Notes: a model not told the origin generated them from the sequence alone. A DNA stretch of 42,971 nt from Streptomyces sp. DI166 (GCF_900091315.1 NZ_FLSP01000077.1:1-42971), one strand, 5' to 3'; shown: positions 14,721-26,865, numbered from the stretch's first letter. Translations and numbers: made by a program.

Positions 14721-17700
14721 CTACGAGTGCGTGCGCAGCAGGGTGCGCATCGTCCGCATCGCCACCGACAGGTTGGCGAGGTCGAACGTCTCCGAGCCCT
14801 GGATCTCCTCCAGGGTGGTGCGCGCCCGGCCCAGGATCGCCGCGTTCTTCTGCTCCCAGGCCCTGAACCGCTCCTCCGGGGTGGAGGTGCCGTTGCCGAC
14901 CGCGAGGACGTCCGAGGTCAGCGCCGCGTGCGCCGCGTACAGGTCCTCACGGATCGAGGCGCGGGCCATCGACTGCCAGCGGTCGTTGCGCGGCAGCTCG
15001 ATGATGCGGTCCATGAGCTGGGAGATCCACAGCCGGTCGGCGAGGTCGTAGTAGACCTCGGCAACATCCAGCGGCTCCTTGCCCATGCGGTCGGCCACCG
15101 AGACGATGTCGAGCGCCGGGAAGGCGGAGGAGAACCCAGCCACGCGCGTGGCGAGTTCGACCGGGACTCCGGCGGCCGACAGCTCGTCGTAGATCTGCTG
15201 GTACCAGTCCAGGTCCGCGCCCTTGAGCAGCTTCGGAAGCTGCGACCAGACCTGCTCGACCCGCTCGGCGAAGAAGTCGATCGTCTCGGCGAGCTCCAGC
15301 GGCTGCGGCCGGTTGTTCAGCAGCCAGCGCGTGCCGCGCTCGACCAGACGGCGCGAGTGCAGCCGGATACGGGTCTGGACATCGGCCTCGACCTTGTTGT
15401 CCAGCGCCTCGACCGCGTCCCACACCTCGGAGGACTTGAAGATCGCGCGGGCCACCGTCTGCGCCCGGACGATCTCCTCCAGCGAGGCGCCGGTCTCCTC
15501 CCGCAGCCGGTGCAGATAGGTCGTACCACCGGTGTTGACCGTGTCGTTGACCAGCACGGTCGTGGTGATCTCCCGCCGCAGCGGGTGGCTGACCAGGTAC
15601 TCCGGGAACCGCTCGCGCAGCGCCGTCGGGAAGTACGCGTGCAGCAGCGTGCTCAGGTACGGGTCGTCGGGCAGCGAGGTGTGCAGCAGCTCCTCGGCGA
15701 CCGTGATCTTCGTGTACGCCAGCAGTACGGCCGTCTCCGGGCCGGTCAGACCGTGCCCGTTGGAGATCCGCTCGCGGATCTGGCGGTCGGTGGGCAGGAA
15801 CTCCAGCGCCCGGTCCAGGTGACCCTCGCGGACCAGGTGGCGCAGGTAGCGCGCCTGGGCGTGCAGCATGTCCTTGGACTGCGCGAGGGCGTTGGCGATG
15901 GCCGTGTTCTGCGCGTAGTTGTTGCGCAGGACCAGCCGGCCGACCTCGTCGGTCATCTCCGCGAGCAGCTTGTTGCGCTGCTTGACGGTCATGTCGCCCT
16001 CGGCGACCAGCGCGTTGAGCAGGATCTTGATGTTCACCTCGTGGTCGGAGGTGTCCACGCCCGCGCTGTTGTCGATGGCATCGGTGTTGATCTTGCCGCC
16101 GTGCCGGGCGAACTCGATCCGGCCGAGCTGGGTCAGCCCCAGGTTGCCGCCCTCGCCGACGACCTGGACGCGCAGGTCGGCGCCGTCGACACGGATGGCG
16201 TCGTTGGCCTTGTCGCCGACGTCGGCGTGCGACTCGGTGCTGGCCTTGACGTAGGTGCCGATGCCGCCGTTCCAGAGCAGGTCGACCTGCGCCTTGAGGA
16301 TCGCCTTCATCAGCTCGGCCGGCGTCATCTTCGACACCTTCTCCTCGATACCGAGGGCCTCGCGGATGTGGGCGTTGACCGGGATCGCCTTGGCCGTACG
16401 CGGGAAGACGCCGCCTCCGGCCGAGATCAGGTCGGTGTTGTAGTCGGCCCAGCTGGAGCGGGGCAGCTCGAACAGGCGGCGGCGCTCGGCGTAGCCGGTG
16501 GCCGCGTCCGGGTTCGGGTCGATGAAGATGTGCCGGTGGTCGAAGGCGGCGACCAGGCGGATGTGCTCGCTGAGCAGCATGCCGTTGCCGAACACGTCAC
16601 CGGACATGTCACCGATGCCGACGACCGTGAAGTCCTCGGACTGGGTGTCCACGCCCAGCTCCCGGAAGTGCCGCTTGACGGACTCCCAGGCGCCACGGGC
16701 GGTGATGCCCATGCCCTTGTGGTCGTAGCCGGCCGAGCCACCGGAGGCGAAGGCGTCACCGAGCCAGAAGTTGTAGCTCTCGGCGACCTCGTTGGCGATG
16801 TCGGAGAAGGTCGCGGTGCCCTTGTCGGCGGCGACCACCAGGTAGGTGTCGTCCTCGTCGTGCCGGACCACGTCGGCCGGGGGCACGACCTCGCCGCCGA
16901 CCATGTTGTCGGTGATGTCCAGCAGCGCCGAGATGAACGTCTTGTAGGAGGCGATGCCCTCGGCCAGCCAGGCGTCCCGGTCCACGGACGGGTCCGGGAG
17001 CTGCTTGGCGACGAACCCGCCCTTGGCGCCGACCGGCACGATGACGGTGTTCTTCACCATCTGCGCCTTGACCAGGCCGAGGATCTCGGTACGGAAGTCC
17101 TCCCGCCGGTCGGACCAGCGCAGACCACCGCGGGCGACCTTGCCGAACCTGAGGTGCACACCTTCCACCCGCGGCGAGTACACCCAGATCTCGTACGCCG
17201 GACGCGGCGCCGGCAGGTCCGGGATGGCCTGCGGGTCGAACTTCATGGAGACGTAGTCGTGCGGCTTGCCGCCCGCGGCCTCCTGGAAGAAGTTGGTGCG
17301 CAGGGTCGCCTTGATGACGGTGAGGAAGGAACGCAGGATGCGGTCCTCGTCCAGGCTCGCCACCTGGTCCAGCGCGGCGTCGACCTCTTCGAGGAGGGCG
17401 TCGACGATCTCGCGGCCCGCGCGCTGGCGGTCCGGCGACATCCGCGCCTCGAACAGCGAGACCAGCAGCCGGGTGGTGTGGACGTTGTTGCGGAGGGTGT
17501 CCTCCATGTAGTCCTGGCTGAAGGTCGACCCGGCCTGGCGCAGGTACTTGGCGTACGCGCGCAGCACCATCGCCTGCCGCCAGGTCAGCCCGGCGCTCAG
17601 CACGAGGGCGTTGAACCCGTCGTTCTCGGCCTGTCCGGTCCAGGTCGCGGCGAAGGCGTCCTGGATCCGCTCGCGGGCGTCGTCACCGGCGTAGTCGACG

Positions 17701-19655
17701 CTGCCGTTGGGGGCCTTCGGCATCCGGAGGCCGAAGTCGTAGATCCACGCCGTCGTACGGTCCGAGCAGCGCAGTTCGTAGGGCCGCTCGTCGATGACCT
17801 CGACGCCGAGCCGGTTGAGCACCGGCAGGACGGCGGACAGCGAGATGGCCGCGCCCTTGCGGTAGATCTTGAAGCGGCGCTCCTCGGGGGCGGCGCCGAC
17901 CGGCTCGTACAGGCTCAGCGAGAAGTTGTGCTCGTCGGTGAGCTGCTCGATGTGGACCAGGTCGGAGACGGCCGAGCGCGGGGTGTGGTCGGCCTTGTAG
18001 CCCTCGGGGAAGGCGTTGCCGTAGCGGCGCAGCAGTTCCGCGGCGCGCTCCTCGCCGAGTTCGGCGTTGAGGGCGTCGGCGAAGCCGTCGGCCCAGGAGC
18101 GGGCGGCCTCGACCAGGCGGGCCTCGATGCGCTCCTTGTCCTGGTCGTTGAGCTGCGGCAGCTCGGTGCCCTGCGGGACCCGGACCACGAAGTGCAGCCG
18201 GGACAGGATCGACTCGGTGTTCCAGGCGGTGAAGTCGACGCTGATGCCGCCGAGCTCCTCCTTCAGGATGTCGATGATCCGCAGCCGGACGCCGGTGGTG
18301 TAGCGGTCGCGCGGCAGGTAGACGAGGGCCGAGTAGTAGCGGCCGTACTCGTCCTGGCGCAGGTACAGGCGCAGCCGGCGGCGCTCCTGGAGGTAGAGCA
18401 CGCTGGTGACGATCGCCTGGAGCTCGGCGACGGGCGTCTGGAACAGCTCGTCGCGCGGGTAGGTCTCCAGGATCTGCAGCAGGTCGCGGCCGTCGTGGCT
18501 GTTGGGCGAGAACCCGGCGCGCTTGAGGACGTCCTGGACCTTGCGCCGGATGACCGGGACGCGGCGGACGGACTCGGTGTAGGCGGCGGAGGAGAACAGG
18601 CCGAGGAAGCGGCGCTCCCCGATGACGTTGCCGTCCTTGTCGAACTTCTTGACGCCGATGTAGTCCAGGTACGAGGGCCGGTGCACGGTGGCGCGGCTGT
18701 TGGCCTTGGTCAGCACCAGCAGCTTGTGCTCGCGGGCCTTGGCGCGGGCGTCGGCGGGCAGCCGCTCGAAGGAGGGGCTGACGGGGTGGGCGTCCTGGCC
18801 GGAGTGGTGCGGGTCCGAGCGCAGTATGCCGAGCCCGGTGCCGGGGACGGCGGCGAGCGAGTCGTCCGCGCGCAGCTCGTACTCGCGGTAGCCGAGGAAG
18901 GTGAAGTGGTCGGCGGCCAGCCACTGGAGCAGCTCGCGGGCCTCCTCGACCTCCGGTCCGGGCAGGTCGCCGGGGATCGGCTCGTCGGCCAGGCCCTTGG
19001 ACAGGCGCATCGCCGCTTCCCGCATCTTCTCCCAGTCCTCGACGGCCTCGCGGACGTCGGACAGGACGCGCAGCAGGTCGGCGGTGATCTGCTTGAGGTC
19101 GGCGCGGTCGGTCTCGCGGTCGATCTCCACGTGGATCCAGGACTCGGTGAGCGCGTCGTGCGGGCGCTCGTCCGCGGCGGGCGGGTCGCTGAGCACCTCG
19201 ACGAGCTTGCCGGTGACGTCGCGGCGGACGACGACCTGGGGGTGGATGACGACGTGGATCCCGCGGCCCTGGCGGGTCAGCTCGTTGGTGACGGAGTCGA
19301 CCAGGAAGGGCATGTCGTCGGTGACGACCTCGACGACGGAGTGGCTGCAGGTCCAGCCGTTCTCCTCCACCGTCGGCGTGTGGACCCGCACATTGGCCGT
19401 GCCCTGCGGGCGGGCCTCGGCCAGCCGGTAGTGCGAGAAGGCGGCTCCGAAGACGTCGACCGGGTCGCGGTCGGTGAGGTCCTCCGGGGCGGTGTGCAGG
19501 TAGTAACGCTGGAGGAACGAGAGCACGGTGTCCCGGTCCGGGGTGCCTTCGCCCGTGGTCCCAGTCGGTAGGTGCCCCCCGACCGGGCTGTTCTCAGCTA
19601 CCCGGGCGGCCCTTTCGAGCAGCTCGGCCTTGGCTTCGTCCAGCTTGGTCTGCAT
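14721..19655 (-). CDS. gdh: NAD-specific glutamate dehydrogenase, large (180-kDa class)
   Basis: This 1644-residue enzyme oxidatively deaminates glutamate to 2-oxoglutarate with NAD. Size and layout match the large GDH first described from Streptomyces clavuligerus, which is AMP-dependent. The N-terminal 700 residues carry regulatory (ACT-like) modules. The catalytic core is near residues 815-1200: GGLRWSDRREDFRTEILGL, MVKNTVIVPVGAKGGFV with the catalytic lysine near 876, then DMSGDVFGNGMLLS and the nucleotide-binding VVGEGGNLG. The C-terminal 400 residues are a helical domain particular to the large enzymes. The ATG at 19655 has AGGAG and GAGGAC upstream. The gene stands alone and ends against a shared terminator. 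A nearly full-length open frame on the opposite strand is a codon-bias shadow. Confidence 0.96.
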   Translation of the reverse strand: MQTKLDEAKAELLERAARVAENSPVGGHLPTGTTGEGTPDRDTVLSFLQRYYLHTAPEDLTDRDPVDVFGAAFSHYRLAEARPQGTANVRVHTPTVEENGWTCSHSVVEVVTDDMPFLVDSVTNELTRQGRGIHVVIHPQVVVRRDVTGKLVEVLSDPPAADERPHDALTESWIHVEIDRETDRADLKQITADLLRVLSDVREAVEDWEKMREAAMRLSKGLADEPIPGDLPGPEVEEARELLQWLAADHFTFLGYREYELRADDSLAAVPGTGLGILRSDPHHSGQDAHPVSPSFERLPADARAKAREHKLLVLTKANSRATVHRPSYLDYIGVKKFDKDGNVIGERRFLGLFSSAAYTESVRRVPVIRRKVQDVLKRAGFSPNSHDGRDLLQILETYPRDELFQTPVAELQAIVTSVLYLQERRRLRLYLRQDEYGRYYSALVYLPRDRYTTGVRLRIIDILKEELGGISVDFTAWNTESILSRLHFVVRVPQGTELPQLNDQDKERIEARLVEAARSWADGFADALNAELGEERAAELLRRYGNAFPEGYKADHTPRSAVSDLVHIEQLTDEHNFSLSLYEPVGAAPEERRFKIYRKGAAISLSAVLPVLNRLGVEVIDERPYELRCSDRTTAWIYDFGLRMPKAPNGSVDYAGDDARERIQDAFAATWTGQAENDGFNALVLSAGLTWRQAMVLRAYAKYLRQAGSTFSQDYMEDTLRNNVHTTRLLVSLFEARMSPDRQRAGREIVDALLEEVDAALDQVASLDEDRILRSFLTVIKATLRTNFFQEAAGGKPHDYVSMKFDPQAIPDLPAPRPAYEIWVYSPRVEGVHLRFGKVARGGLRWSDRREDFRTEILGLVKAQMVKNTVIVPVGAKGGFVAKQLPDPSVDRDAWLAEGIASYKTFISALLDITDNMVGGEVVPPADVVRHDEDDTYLVVAADKGTATFSDIANEVAESYNFWLGDAFASGGSAGYDHKGMGITARGAWESVKRHFRELGVDTQSEDFTVVGIGDMSGDVFGNGMLLSEHIRLVAAFDHRHIFIDPNPDAATGYAERRRLFELPRSSWADYNTDLISAGGGVFPRTAKAIPVNAHIREALGIEEKVSKMTPAELMKAILKAQVDLLWNGGIGTYVKASTESHADVGDKANDAIRVDGADLRVQVVGEGGNLGLTQLGRIEFARHGGKINTDAIDNSAGVDTSDHEVNIKILLNALVAEGDMTVKQRNKLLAEMTDEVGRLVLRNNYAQNTAIANALAQSKDMLHAQARYLRHLVREGHLDRALEFLPTDRQIRERISNGHGLTGPETAVLLAYTKITVAEELLHTSLPDDPYLSTLLHAYFPTALRERFPEYLVSHPLRREITTTVLVNDTVNTGGTTYLHRLREETGASLEEIVRAQTVARAIFKSSEVWDAVEALDNKVEADVQTRIRLHSRRLVERGTRWLLNNRPQPLELAETIDFFAERVEQVWSQLPKLLKGADLDWYQQIYDELSAAGVPVELATRVAGFSSAFPALDIVSVADRMGKEPLDVAEVYYDLADRLWISQLMDRIIELPRNDRWQSMARASIREDLYAAHAALTSDVLAVGNGTSTPEERFRAWEQKNAAILGRARTTLEEIQGSETFDLANLSVAMRTMRTLLRTHS

Positions 19656-19922
19656 TGTCCTCTGGCTCCTGTCGCGCGCCGTTGCGTGACGTAGAAAGAA
19701 GTTCGGTCTCGCCCTCTTCGACGTAACGTCGCGACGCGGGGTGTCCGGTCTGCTTCGACGCTATGCCGCGAGATGAGATGAGCGGGGGGATATCAGCCAA
19801 AATCGCCGCGCCCGACGGGTGTGACTCTGCTCTCCGCATTGCCGTCACCGAGGGGTTGCGCGCCATCGTGGGGACCCTCTTGTCCCCACCCCGCCCGCGA
19901 AGACCAGCGACCGCCACCCGGC

Positions 19923-19939
19923 CACGGATGTCATCCGTG
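19923..19939. promoter_or_regulatory. 17-bp palindrome upstream of gdh
   Basis: Perfect 8-bp arms CACGGATG and CATCCGTG around one central T, about 270 bp upstream of the gdh start. It has operator size and symmetry. I do not recognise the protein that would bind it. Confidence 0.4.
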
Positions 19940-20102
19940 CTCACCGGGCGCAGGGCAGGGACCACGATGTCCCCGCGAGCTATCGCGCTGATCACGCCAC
20001 AAGGCTATCGCTGATTACCGGTGCCCCGTCATGAGCCGTATGTGTACAAAACCGGGGGTAGAAGTTTGACGTTCTGCACAGTACGACGGGGGCGTATGTG
20101 TG

Positions 20103-20199
20103 TAGCTGCGGGCAGTCGTGCCTCCCCCAGAGGGGGACCCCCCAGGCGGCACGGGTGGGCTGGGGGTCCCCCTCTGGGGGAGGCACCCCGCAAGCGCGG
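20103..20199. repeat. Dispersed repeat, copy A, with long inverted-repeat arms
   Basis: Three blocks shared exactly with copy B (26971-27033) are 20 bp (20103-20122), 16 bp GGCGGCACGGGTGGGC (20145-20160) and 18 bp GGCACCCCGCAAGCGCGG (20182-20199). Between them copy A has mutually complementary arms of 22 and 21 bp (20123-20144, 20161-20181). With the flanking bases they form a stem of about 24 bp with one bulged C and a 16-base loop made of the middle block. Weaker likeness continues to about 20222. Confidence 0.85.
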
Positions 20200-20342
20200 G
20201 CGAGCGAAACCCACCCCCACGCGAGCCGAGGCGAACGGTGGCACCCTGGCCGCAGGCCCTCTTGGCAACCAGTACCAACCGAGGCACGGTGGCCAGGAGA
20301 GGCCCAGAAATCGCAGTCCCCGGCAACACAACAGGAGCCGAC

Positions 20343-20909
20343 ATGACAGCGAAAATCCTCATCGTCACCGGCGACGCCGCAGAGTCACTAGAGGTCCTGT
20401 ACCCCTACCAACGCCTCCGCGAAGAGGGCTACGAGGTCCACATCGCCGCCCCCACCCGCAAAACGCTCCGGTTCGTCGTCCACGACTTCGAACCCGGCTT
20501 CGACACCTACACCGAGAAACCCGGCTACACCTGGCCCGCAGACCTGGCCTTCGACGAAGTCACCCCCACCGATTACGCCGCCGTAGTGATCCCCGGCGGC
20601 CGAGCCCCCGAATACCTCCGCAACGACCCCGAACTCCGCAAGATCCTGAAGTCCTTCTTCGACGCCGACAAACCCATCGCCCAAATCTGCCACGGCCCCC
20701 TGCTCACGGCGGCCATCGACGGCCTACGAGGCCGCCGCGTCACGGCGTACCCCGCCCTGGAACTGGACATGCAACAGGCCGGCGCCACCTTCCAGGACAC
20801 CGAGGCGGTGGTGGACGGCACCCTCGTCTCCTCCCGGGCCTGGCCCGACCACAGCGCCTGGATGCGCGAGTTCCTGACGGTCCTCAGGGCAAAGGCACCG
20901 GTGACGTAG
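20343..20909 (+). CDS. DJ-1/PfpI family protein (class I glutamine amidotransferase-like)
   Basis: This 188-residue flavodoxin-like protein has the nucleophile-elbow cysteine C116 in IAQICHGPLLTAA, followed directly by His as in PfpI/DJ-1 proteins, and the upstream acidic residue in VVIPGGRAPEYLRN. Family members act as proteases, glyoxalase or deglycase-type enzymes, or chaperones; the exact activity here is unknown. The ATG at 20343 has AGGAG nine bases upstream and gives the normal start MTAKILIVTGDAAE. The frame is open further upstream, through the dispersed repeat, but that part is not protein-like. It is convergent with a HAD phosphatase gene, with only 20 bp between and no obvious hairpin. 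Confidence 0.9.
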   Translation: MTAKILIVTGDAAESLEVLYPYQRLREEGYEVHIAAPTRKTLRFVVHDFEPGFDTYTEKPGYTWPADLAFDEVTPTDYAAVVIPGGRAPEYLRNDPELRKILKSFFDADKPIAQICHGPLLTAAIDGLRGRRVTAYPALELDMQQAGATFQDTEAVVDGTLVSSRAWPDHSAWMREFLTVLRAKAPVT

Positions 20910-20929
20910 AAACACCCCCCAGCGAAGCC

Positions 20930-21595
20930 CTACGCCGCCAACCGCTCCGCCACCGCAACCGCCTCCGCCAGAGAGTCCACCACCGGCACCCCCACCCCCT
21001 CCAGACTGGCCCGACTGTGCGACCCCCCGGTGTACAGCACGGCCCGCGCCCCCACATGCAACGCCGCCACCGCGTCATCGGCCGCGTCCCCGATCACCAC
21101 GGTCCGCTCCGGGTCCACCCCGCCCAGCGCCCCGAGGTGGCGCACCATGTGCTCGGCCTTGCTGCCCCCGGAGGGTCCGGTCCGCCCGTCCACCCGTATG
21201 AAGTGCGGCTCGATCCCGAACCCCCGCACCAACGGCACCAGCTCGTCATGCGTGTACATGCTCAGCAGGGACTGGCTCCGCCCCGCCGCTCCCCACCCCG
21301 CGAGCAACTCGGCCGCCCCCACGGTCAGCCCGCAGCGCACCCGGTGCTCGGCGTAGTGCCGGTGGAAGGTCGCGTCCATGACCTCCCACTCGGCATCGGT
21401 CGGCAGCCGCCCCAGCAGCCGCTCGTAGAACTTCGGCACCGGCACGCAGTACAGCGCCCGGTACTTCTCCAGCGTGATCGGCTCAAGCCCCAGCTCGGCG
21501 AAGGCCGCGTTCGTCGCCCCGATGATGGCGTCATTGTCGTGGAACAGCGTCCCGTTCCAGTCCCAGACAATGTGCGCCCCAGCTCGCTTCCCCAT
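20930..21595 (-). CDS. HAD-superfamily hydrolase (phosphoglycolate-phosphatase-like)
   Basis: This 221-residue phosphatase has HAD motif I as VWDWNGTLFHD (nucleophile D12, with N in place of the second Asp, as often in the phosphoglycolate phosphatase branch). Motif II is the SMYTHDEL region, motif III lies in the SGGSKAEH region and motif IV is VVIGDAADD. A helical cap lies between motifs I and II. The substrate is unknown. I place the start at ATG 21595; a TTG ten codons upstream would add only SAAAGTVFG. There is no strong ribosome-binding site for either. Confidence 0.85.
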   Translation of the reverse strand: MGKRAGAHIVWDWNGTLFHDNDAIIGATNAAFAELGLEPITLEKYRALYCVPVPKFYERLLGRLPTDAEWEVMDATFHRHYAEHRVRCGLTVGAAELLAGWGAAGRSQSLLSMYTHDELVPLVRGFGIEPHFIRVDGRTGPSGGSKAEHMVRHLGALGGVDPERTVVIGDAADDAVAALHVGARAVLYTGGSHSRASLEGVGVPVVDSLAEAVAVAERLAA

Positions 21596-21678
21596 GCCAA
21601 AGACCGTACCCGCCGCCGCTGACAATCATGAGACCCGCAGGTCAGAAGGGGAAAGCGACAGGCAGCGGGGAAGGGCTC

Positions 21679-22194
21679 TCACCCCCCGAGCCCCACCAGA
21701 TTCGGAATCTCCTGCGTCGCGAACCACAGCAGCTCGTGGTCCTCCGCCCCGTCCACGACGAACTGCGCGTCGTCGTCCCCCGCGTCCGCCGCCGCCAGCG
21801 CCTGCACCGCCGCGGTCACGTCCGCCTCCGCGTCCCCGCCGTCGACGTGCACCGAGGCCACCTTGCCCAGCGGCACGGGCCCCGCGACCCGCACCTCACC
21901 CAGCGCGGACGGCTCAAGACCCCGGTCGGGGTCGACCGTGGCGGCCTTGTCGGCGACGTCGACGGCCACCACGACCCGGCGCCGCGCCGCCCCGGAGTCC
22001 TCGGCCAGCCGCCGCAGCGAGGCCAGCGCGGCCCGGTTCAGCGCCGCGTACTCCAGCTCCTCGATGTCGTCGGAGAGGTACCACTCCCGCAGCGCGGGCG
22101 TCACGGCGTAGGCGGCGAGCACCTCACCCCCCAGTTCGCCCGCCTTGTACGCCTCGGCGAGACCGGGAAGGGTCAGGGGGACGTAGACGCGCAT
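21679..22194 (-). CDS. Conserved actinobacterial protein, DUF6912-like
   Basis: This 171-residue protein starts MRVYVPLTLPGLAEAY, contains an acidic middle (LSDDIEELEYAALNRAAL) and a repeated hydrophobic strand pattern (RRRVVVAVDV; VASVHVDG; AQFVVDGAEDHELLWF). I recall this pattern as a small uncharacterised family in actinobacteria (DUF6912), and cannot confirm it here. It has no signal peptide or membrane segment, so it should be cytoplasmic. The ATG at 22194 is chosen because the upstream extension is only a few codons and lacks similarity to the rest. It lies between a HAD phosphatase gene on the same strand and an Rv3235-like gene on the other strand. Function unknown. Confidence 0.7.
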   Translation of the reverse strand: MRVYVPLTLPGLAEAYKAGELGGEVLAAYAVTPALREWYLSDDIEELEYAALNRAALASLRRLAEDSGAARRRVVVAVDVADKAATVDPDRGLEPSALGEVRVAGPVPLGKVASVHVDGGDAEADVTAAVQALAAADAGDDDAQFVVDGAEDHELLWFATQEIPNLVGLGG

Positions 22195-22524
22195 GGCTGG
22201 CCGCTTTCGTGGTCGGAGGCTCCGCAAACAGCCCCGGGAGCGGGCGTTCCCGCGTCTCCCGAAGGGCCTTCAGGATACGTGCGGGCGTCCCCTTTCGAGT
22301 CCCCGCCCACACCCTCGCGAGCGGCAACACGCGTCCGGAAATTCACCTGCCCCACCCCCGAAATCCCGGCCCCGAGCGCCCCCGAAGTCATCCGGATAAG
22401 TGAACTTTCCCGGCCCCCCGACCGCCCCCGGCACTTGCTTGAAGGCCGCGCTCCGAGGCCGTACAAGATCACCGACCACGAAGTTACTTCCCGGTACTTC
22501 CGGGCCCACTCATCGGGGGCACCC
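22195..22524. promoter_or_regulatory. Divergent intergenic region with putative promoter of the Rv3235-like gene
   Basis: This 330-bp gap between divergent genes holds no supported gene. TTGAAG (22439-22444) and TACAAG (22462-22467) with a 17-bp spacer could drive the Rv3235-like gene. Local AT content rises around 22395-22500. I see no clear operator. Confidence 0.4.
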
Positions 22525-23082
22525 ATGAACAAGGTCATGACGAGGGCACGCAACCACCCCGGCGCCCGCCCGCCCGGCCGCCGTGACACCCGCCGTCCCG
22601 GCGCCGGCCCGTCCCGCACCCTGCACGCCACCAGGCCCCGCGACACCCGGCCGCCCACAGCCACCGCCCCGGCCCGCCGTACGGCCGTCCAGGTGCCGCC
22701 CCAGACGCCGCGCCGCCCCGTCTCCCCGGCCGTGCCGCAGCCCCGCCCCACCGACCTCTTCGCCGACCGGCTCCTCGCCGTCCTGACCGGACAGCGGCCC
22801 GTGCACTACATGCTCCGGTACACCGCGGGCCGCGCCTACGACGACCTCGCCTGGCTCGCCGAACGCGGCCCCCTGCGCACCCACCACGGCGCCCGCCCGG
22901 TCGTCCGGGACATCGGTTACTACGTCCCCTCCCCCGGCGCCCTGGAGGTCTTCGCGCGCATCAGCGCCGGTGACCGGCTGCGCGCCATGGCCTTCCGCCT
23001 GGAACAGGGAACCGACCTGCGCTGGCGCTGCACAGCGGTGGAACTGGGCGGCCCCGCCCGCCCCCGCACACAGGGCGACTGA
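22525..23082 (+). CDS. Rv3235-like family protein
   Basis: This 185-residue protein has a basic Pro/Arg-rich disordered N-terminal half (to about residue 75). A compact C-terminal domain then begins DLFADRLLAVLTGQRPVHYMLRYTAGRAYDDL and ends near RWRCTAVELG, in pieces typical of the Rv3235 family. In mycobacteria the namesake lies near secA1, and here too it is next to secA, facing it. Function is unknown. A link to secretion is only suggested by the conserved neighbourhood. ATG at 22525 is taken as start; a second ATG four codons later is equally possible. The frame is open for a long way upstream because of GC bias, but ribosome-binding and promoter signals support a start near here. Confidence 0.75.
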   Translation: MNKVMTRARNHPGARPPGRRDTRRPGAGPSRTLHATRPRDTRPPTATAPARRTAVQVPPQTPRRPVSPAVPQPRPTDLFADRLLAVLTGQRPVHYMLRYTAGRAYDDLAWLAERGPLRTHHGARPVVRDIGYYVPSPGALEVFARISAGDRLRAMAFRLEQGTDLRWRCTAVELGGPARPRTQGD

Positions 23083-23116
23083 AACCGCCGTACGGCCGGG
23101 CCCCCACGCACGCCGA

Positions 23117-23148
23117 AGGGCCGGCCACCCCCTCGGGTGACCGGCCCT
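23117..23148. terminator. Bidirectional terminator between the Rv3235-like gene and secA
   Basis: Arms AGGGCCGG (23117-23124) and CCGGCCCT (23141-23148) continue, after one mismatch, as CACCC/GGGTG around a CCTC loop. It lies between two convergent stops. Confidence 0.75.
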
Positions 23149-23177
23149 CCCACATGGGCGTCCGCCGCTGCCGCGCC

Positions 23178-26021
<2,844 letters not shown>

Positions 26022-26224
26022 GGGGGTTGGTCTCCTTGCCGGTCGGGCCTGGGACGGTCGGTTTCCATTTGACTTGACTGAGCAACGGCCATCGTATGCG
26101 AGGACCCCACCGCGCCGGGAGGTCTGCCGATACGGCGAACGTCCGCTGCTTCACATCTCCTCGCAATGCACAACGGGCGGGGTCGGCGGATAGTGCCGCA
26201 CACGGCAGACGAATTGCGCGAATT

Positions 26225-26240
26225 GTGATCGCCTGATCAC
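26225..26240. promoter_or_regulatory. 16-bp palindrome between secA and the GNAT gene
   Basis: GTGATC-GCCT-GATCAC is a perfect inverted repeat in the divergent region, about 50 bp before the acetyltransferase start and 204 bp before secA. The local sequence is more AT-rich (AATTGCGCGAATTGTGATC). It may be a regulator site for the GNAT gene; the binding protein is unknown. Confidence 0.45.
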
Positions 26241-26289
26241 CCACCGCAAATATGTGGCGCCCCGAACGCGGTCCCAGCAGAATCGGCCG

Positions 26290-26865
26290 ATGGACCCCGT
26301 GACGCTGACCACCGACCGCCTTCTGTTGCGCACGGTCGGCCCGCACGACACCGATGCCGTGTTCCGGGCCGTCCAGGACCCCGACATCCTGCGCTGGACC
26401 ACGATTCCCTCGCCCTATCTCCCCGAGCACGCCCGGAGCTTCACCGAGCAACTCGTCCCCGACGGCTGGGCGGACGGCTCGATGTTCACCTTCGGCGTCT
26501 TCCTCCGCGAGGGTGAGGAACTGGCGGGCATGCTGGGCCTGACGATGCGCGCCCTGGGTGTCGCGGAGGTCGGCTTCTGGACGGCGAAGGAGCACCGCGG
26601 CAGGGGCTACACCACCGAGGCGGTCCTCACCGCCTGCCGCTGGGCCTTCAGTCACGCCTCCATCGACCGGATCGAATGGCGGGCCGAAGTCGGCAACCAC
26701 GCCTCCCGCGCGGTAGCCACCCGGGCCGGCTTCACCCACGAGGGCACCCAACGCTCCGGCCTCAACAACAAGGGCACCCGCCGAGACTGCTGGACAGCCT
26801 CCCTACTCCCCTCAGACCTGGGCCTCCCCTCAACAGCCCCATACCTCCCGGCAAAGCATCCGTAA
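26290..26865 (+). CDS. GNAT-family N-acetyltransferase (RimJ/RimL-like)
   Basis: This 191-residue protein has the RimJ/RimL pattern: TTDRLLLRTVGPHDTDAVF at the N terminus, then GMLGLTMRALGVAEVGFWTAKEHRGRGYTTEA in pieces, where HRGRGYTTEA is the acetyl-CoA pyrophosphate loop, then IEWRAEVGNHASRAVATRAGFTHEG as the final strand-helix unit. Such enzymes acetylate N-terminal amines or small amines; the substrate cannot be told. ATG at 26290 gives the normal family start; a frame extension upstream to 26254 is not protein-like. It is divergent from secA. The ribosome-binding site is weak, so expression may be low or the message short-leadered. Confidence 0.88.
   Translation: MDPVTLTTDRLLLRTVGPHDTDAVFRAVQDPDILRWTTIPSPYLPEHARSFTEQLVPDGWADGSMFTFGVFLREGEELAGMLGLTMRALGVAEVGFWTAKEHRGRGYTTEAVLTACRWAFSHASIDRIEWRAEVGNHASRAVATRAGFTHEGTQRSGLNNKGTRRDCWTASLLPSDLGLPSTAPYLPAKHP

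Larger units (their letters stand above)
19656..20342. other. Non-coding region between gdh and the DJ-1/PfpI gene
   Basis: About 690 bp without a supported gene. It holds the gdh leader, a hairpin GTGGGGA-N8-TCCCCAC (19868-19889), a 17-bp palindrome with arms CACGGATG and CATCCGTG (19923-19939), a TTGACG (20066-20071) without a convincing -10 partner, and the dispersed repeat with a large inverted repeat at 20103-20199. AT content is higher around 20035-20070 than nearby, which suits a promoter. Short frames here lack ribosome-binding sites or domain resemblance. Confidence 0.6.

Noticed and set aside
14727..19571. A 1614-codon open frame antisense to gdh, and a similar 972-codon frame antisense to secA (23154-26072)
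   Set aside because: Both are codon-bias shadows: low-complexity Val/Leu/Asp/Gly-rich products with no domain, opposite unmistakable conserved genes.
19594..19995. A 133-codon minus-strand frame upstream of and into gdh
   Set aside because: It overlaps the gdh start and its ribosome-binding site, and its composition is not protein-like.
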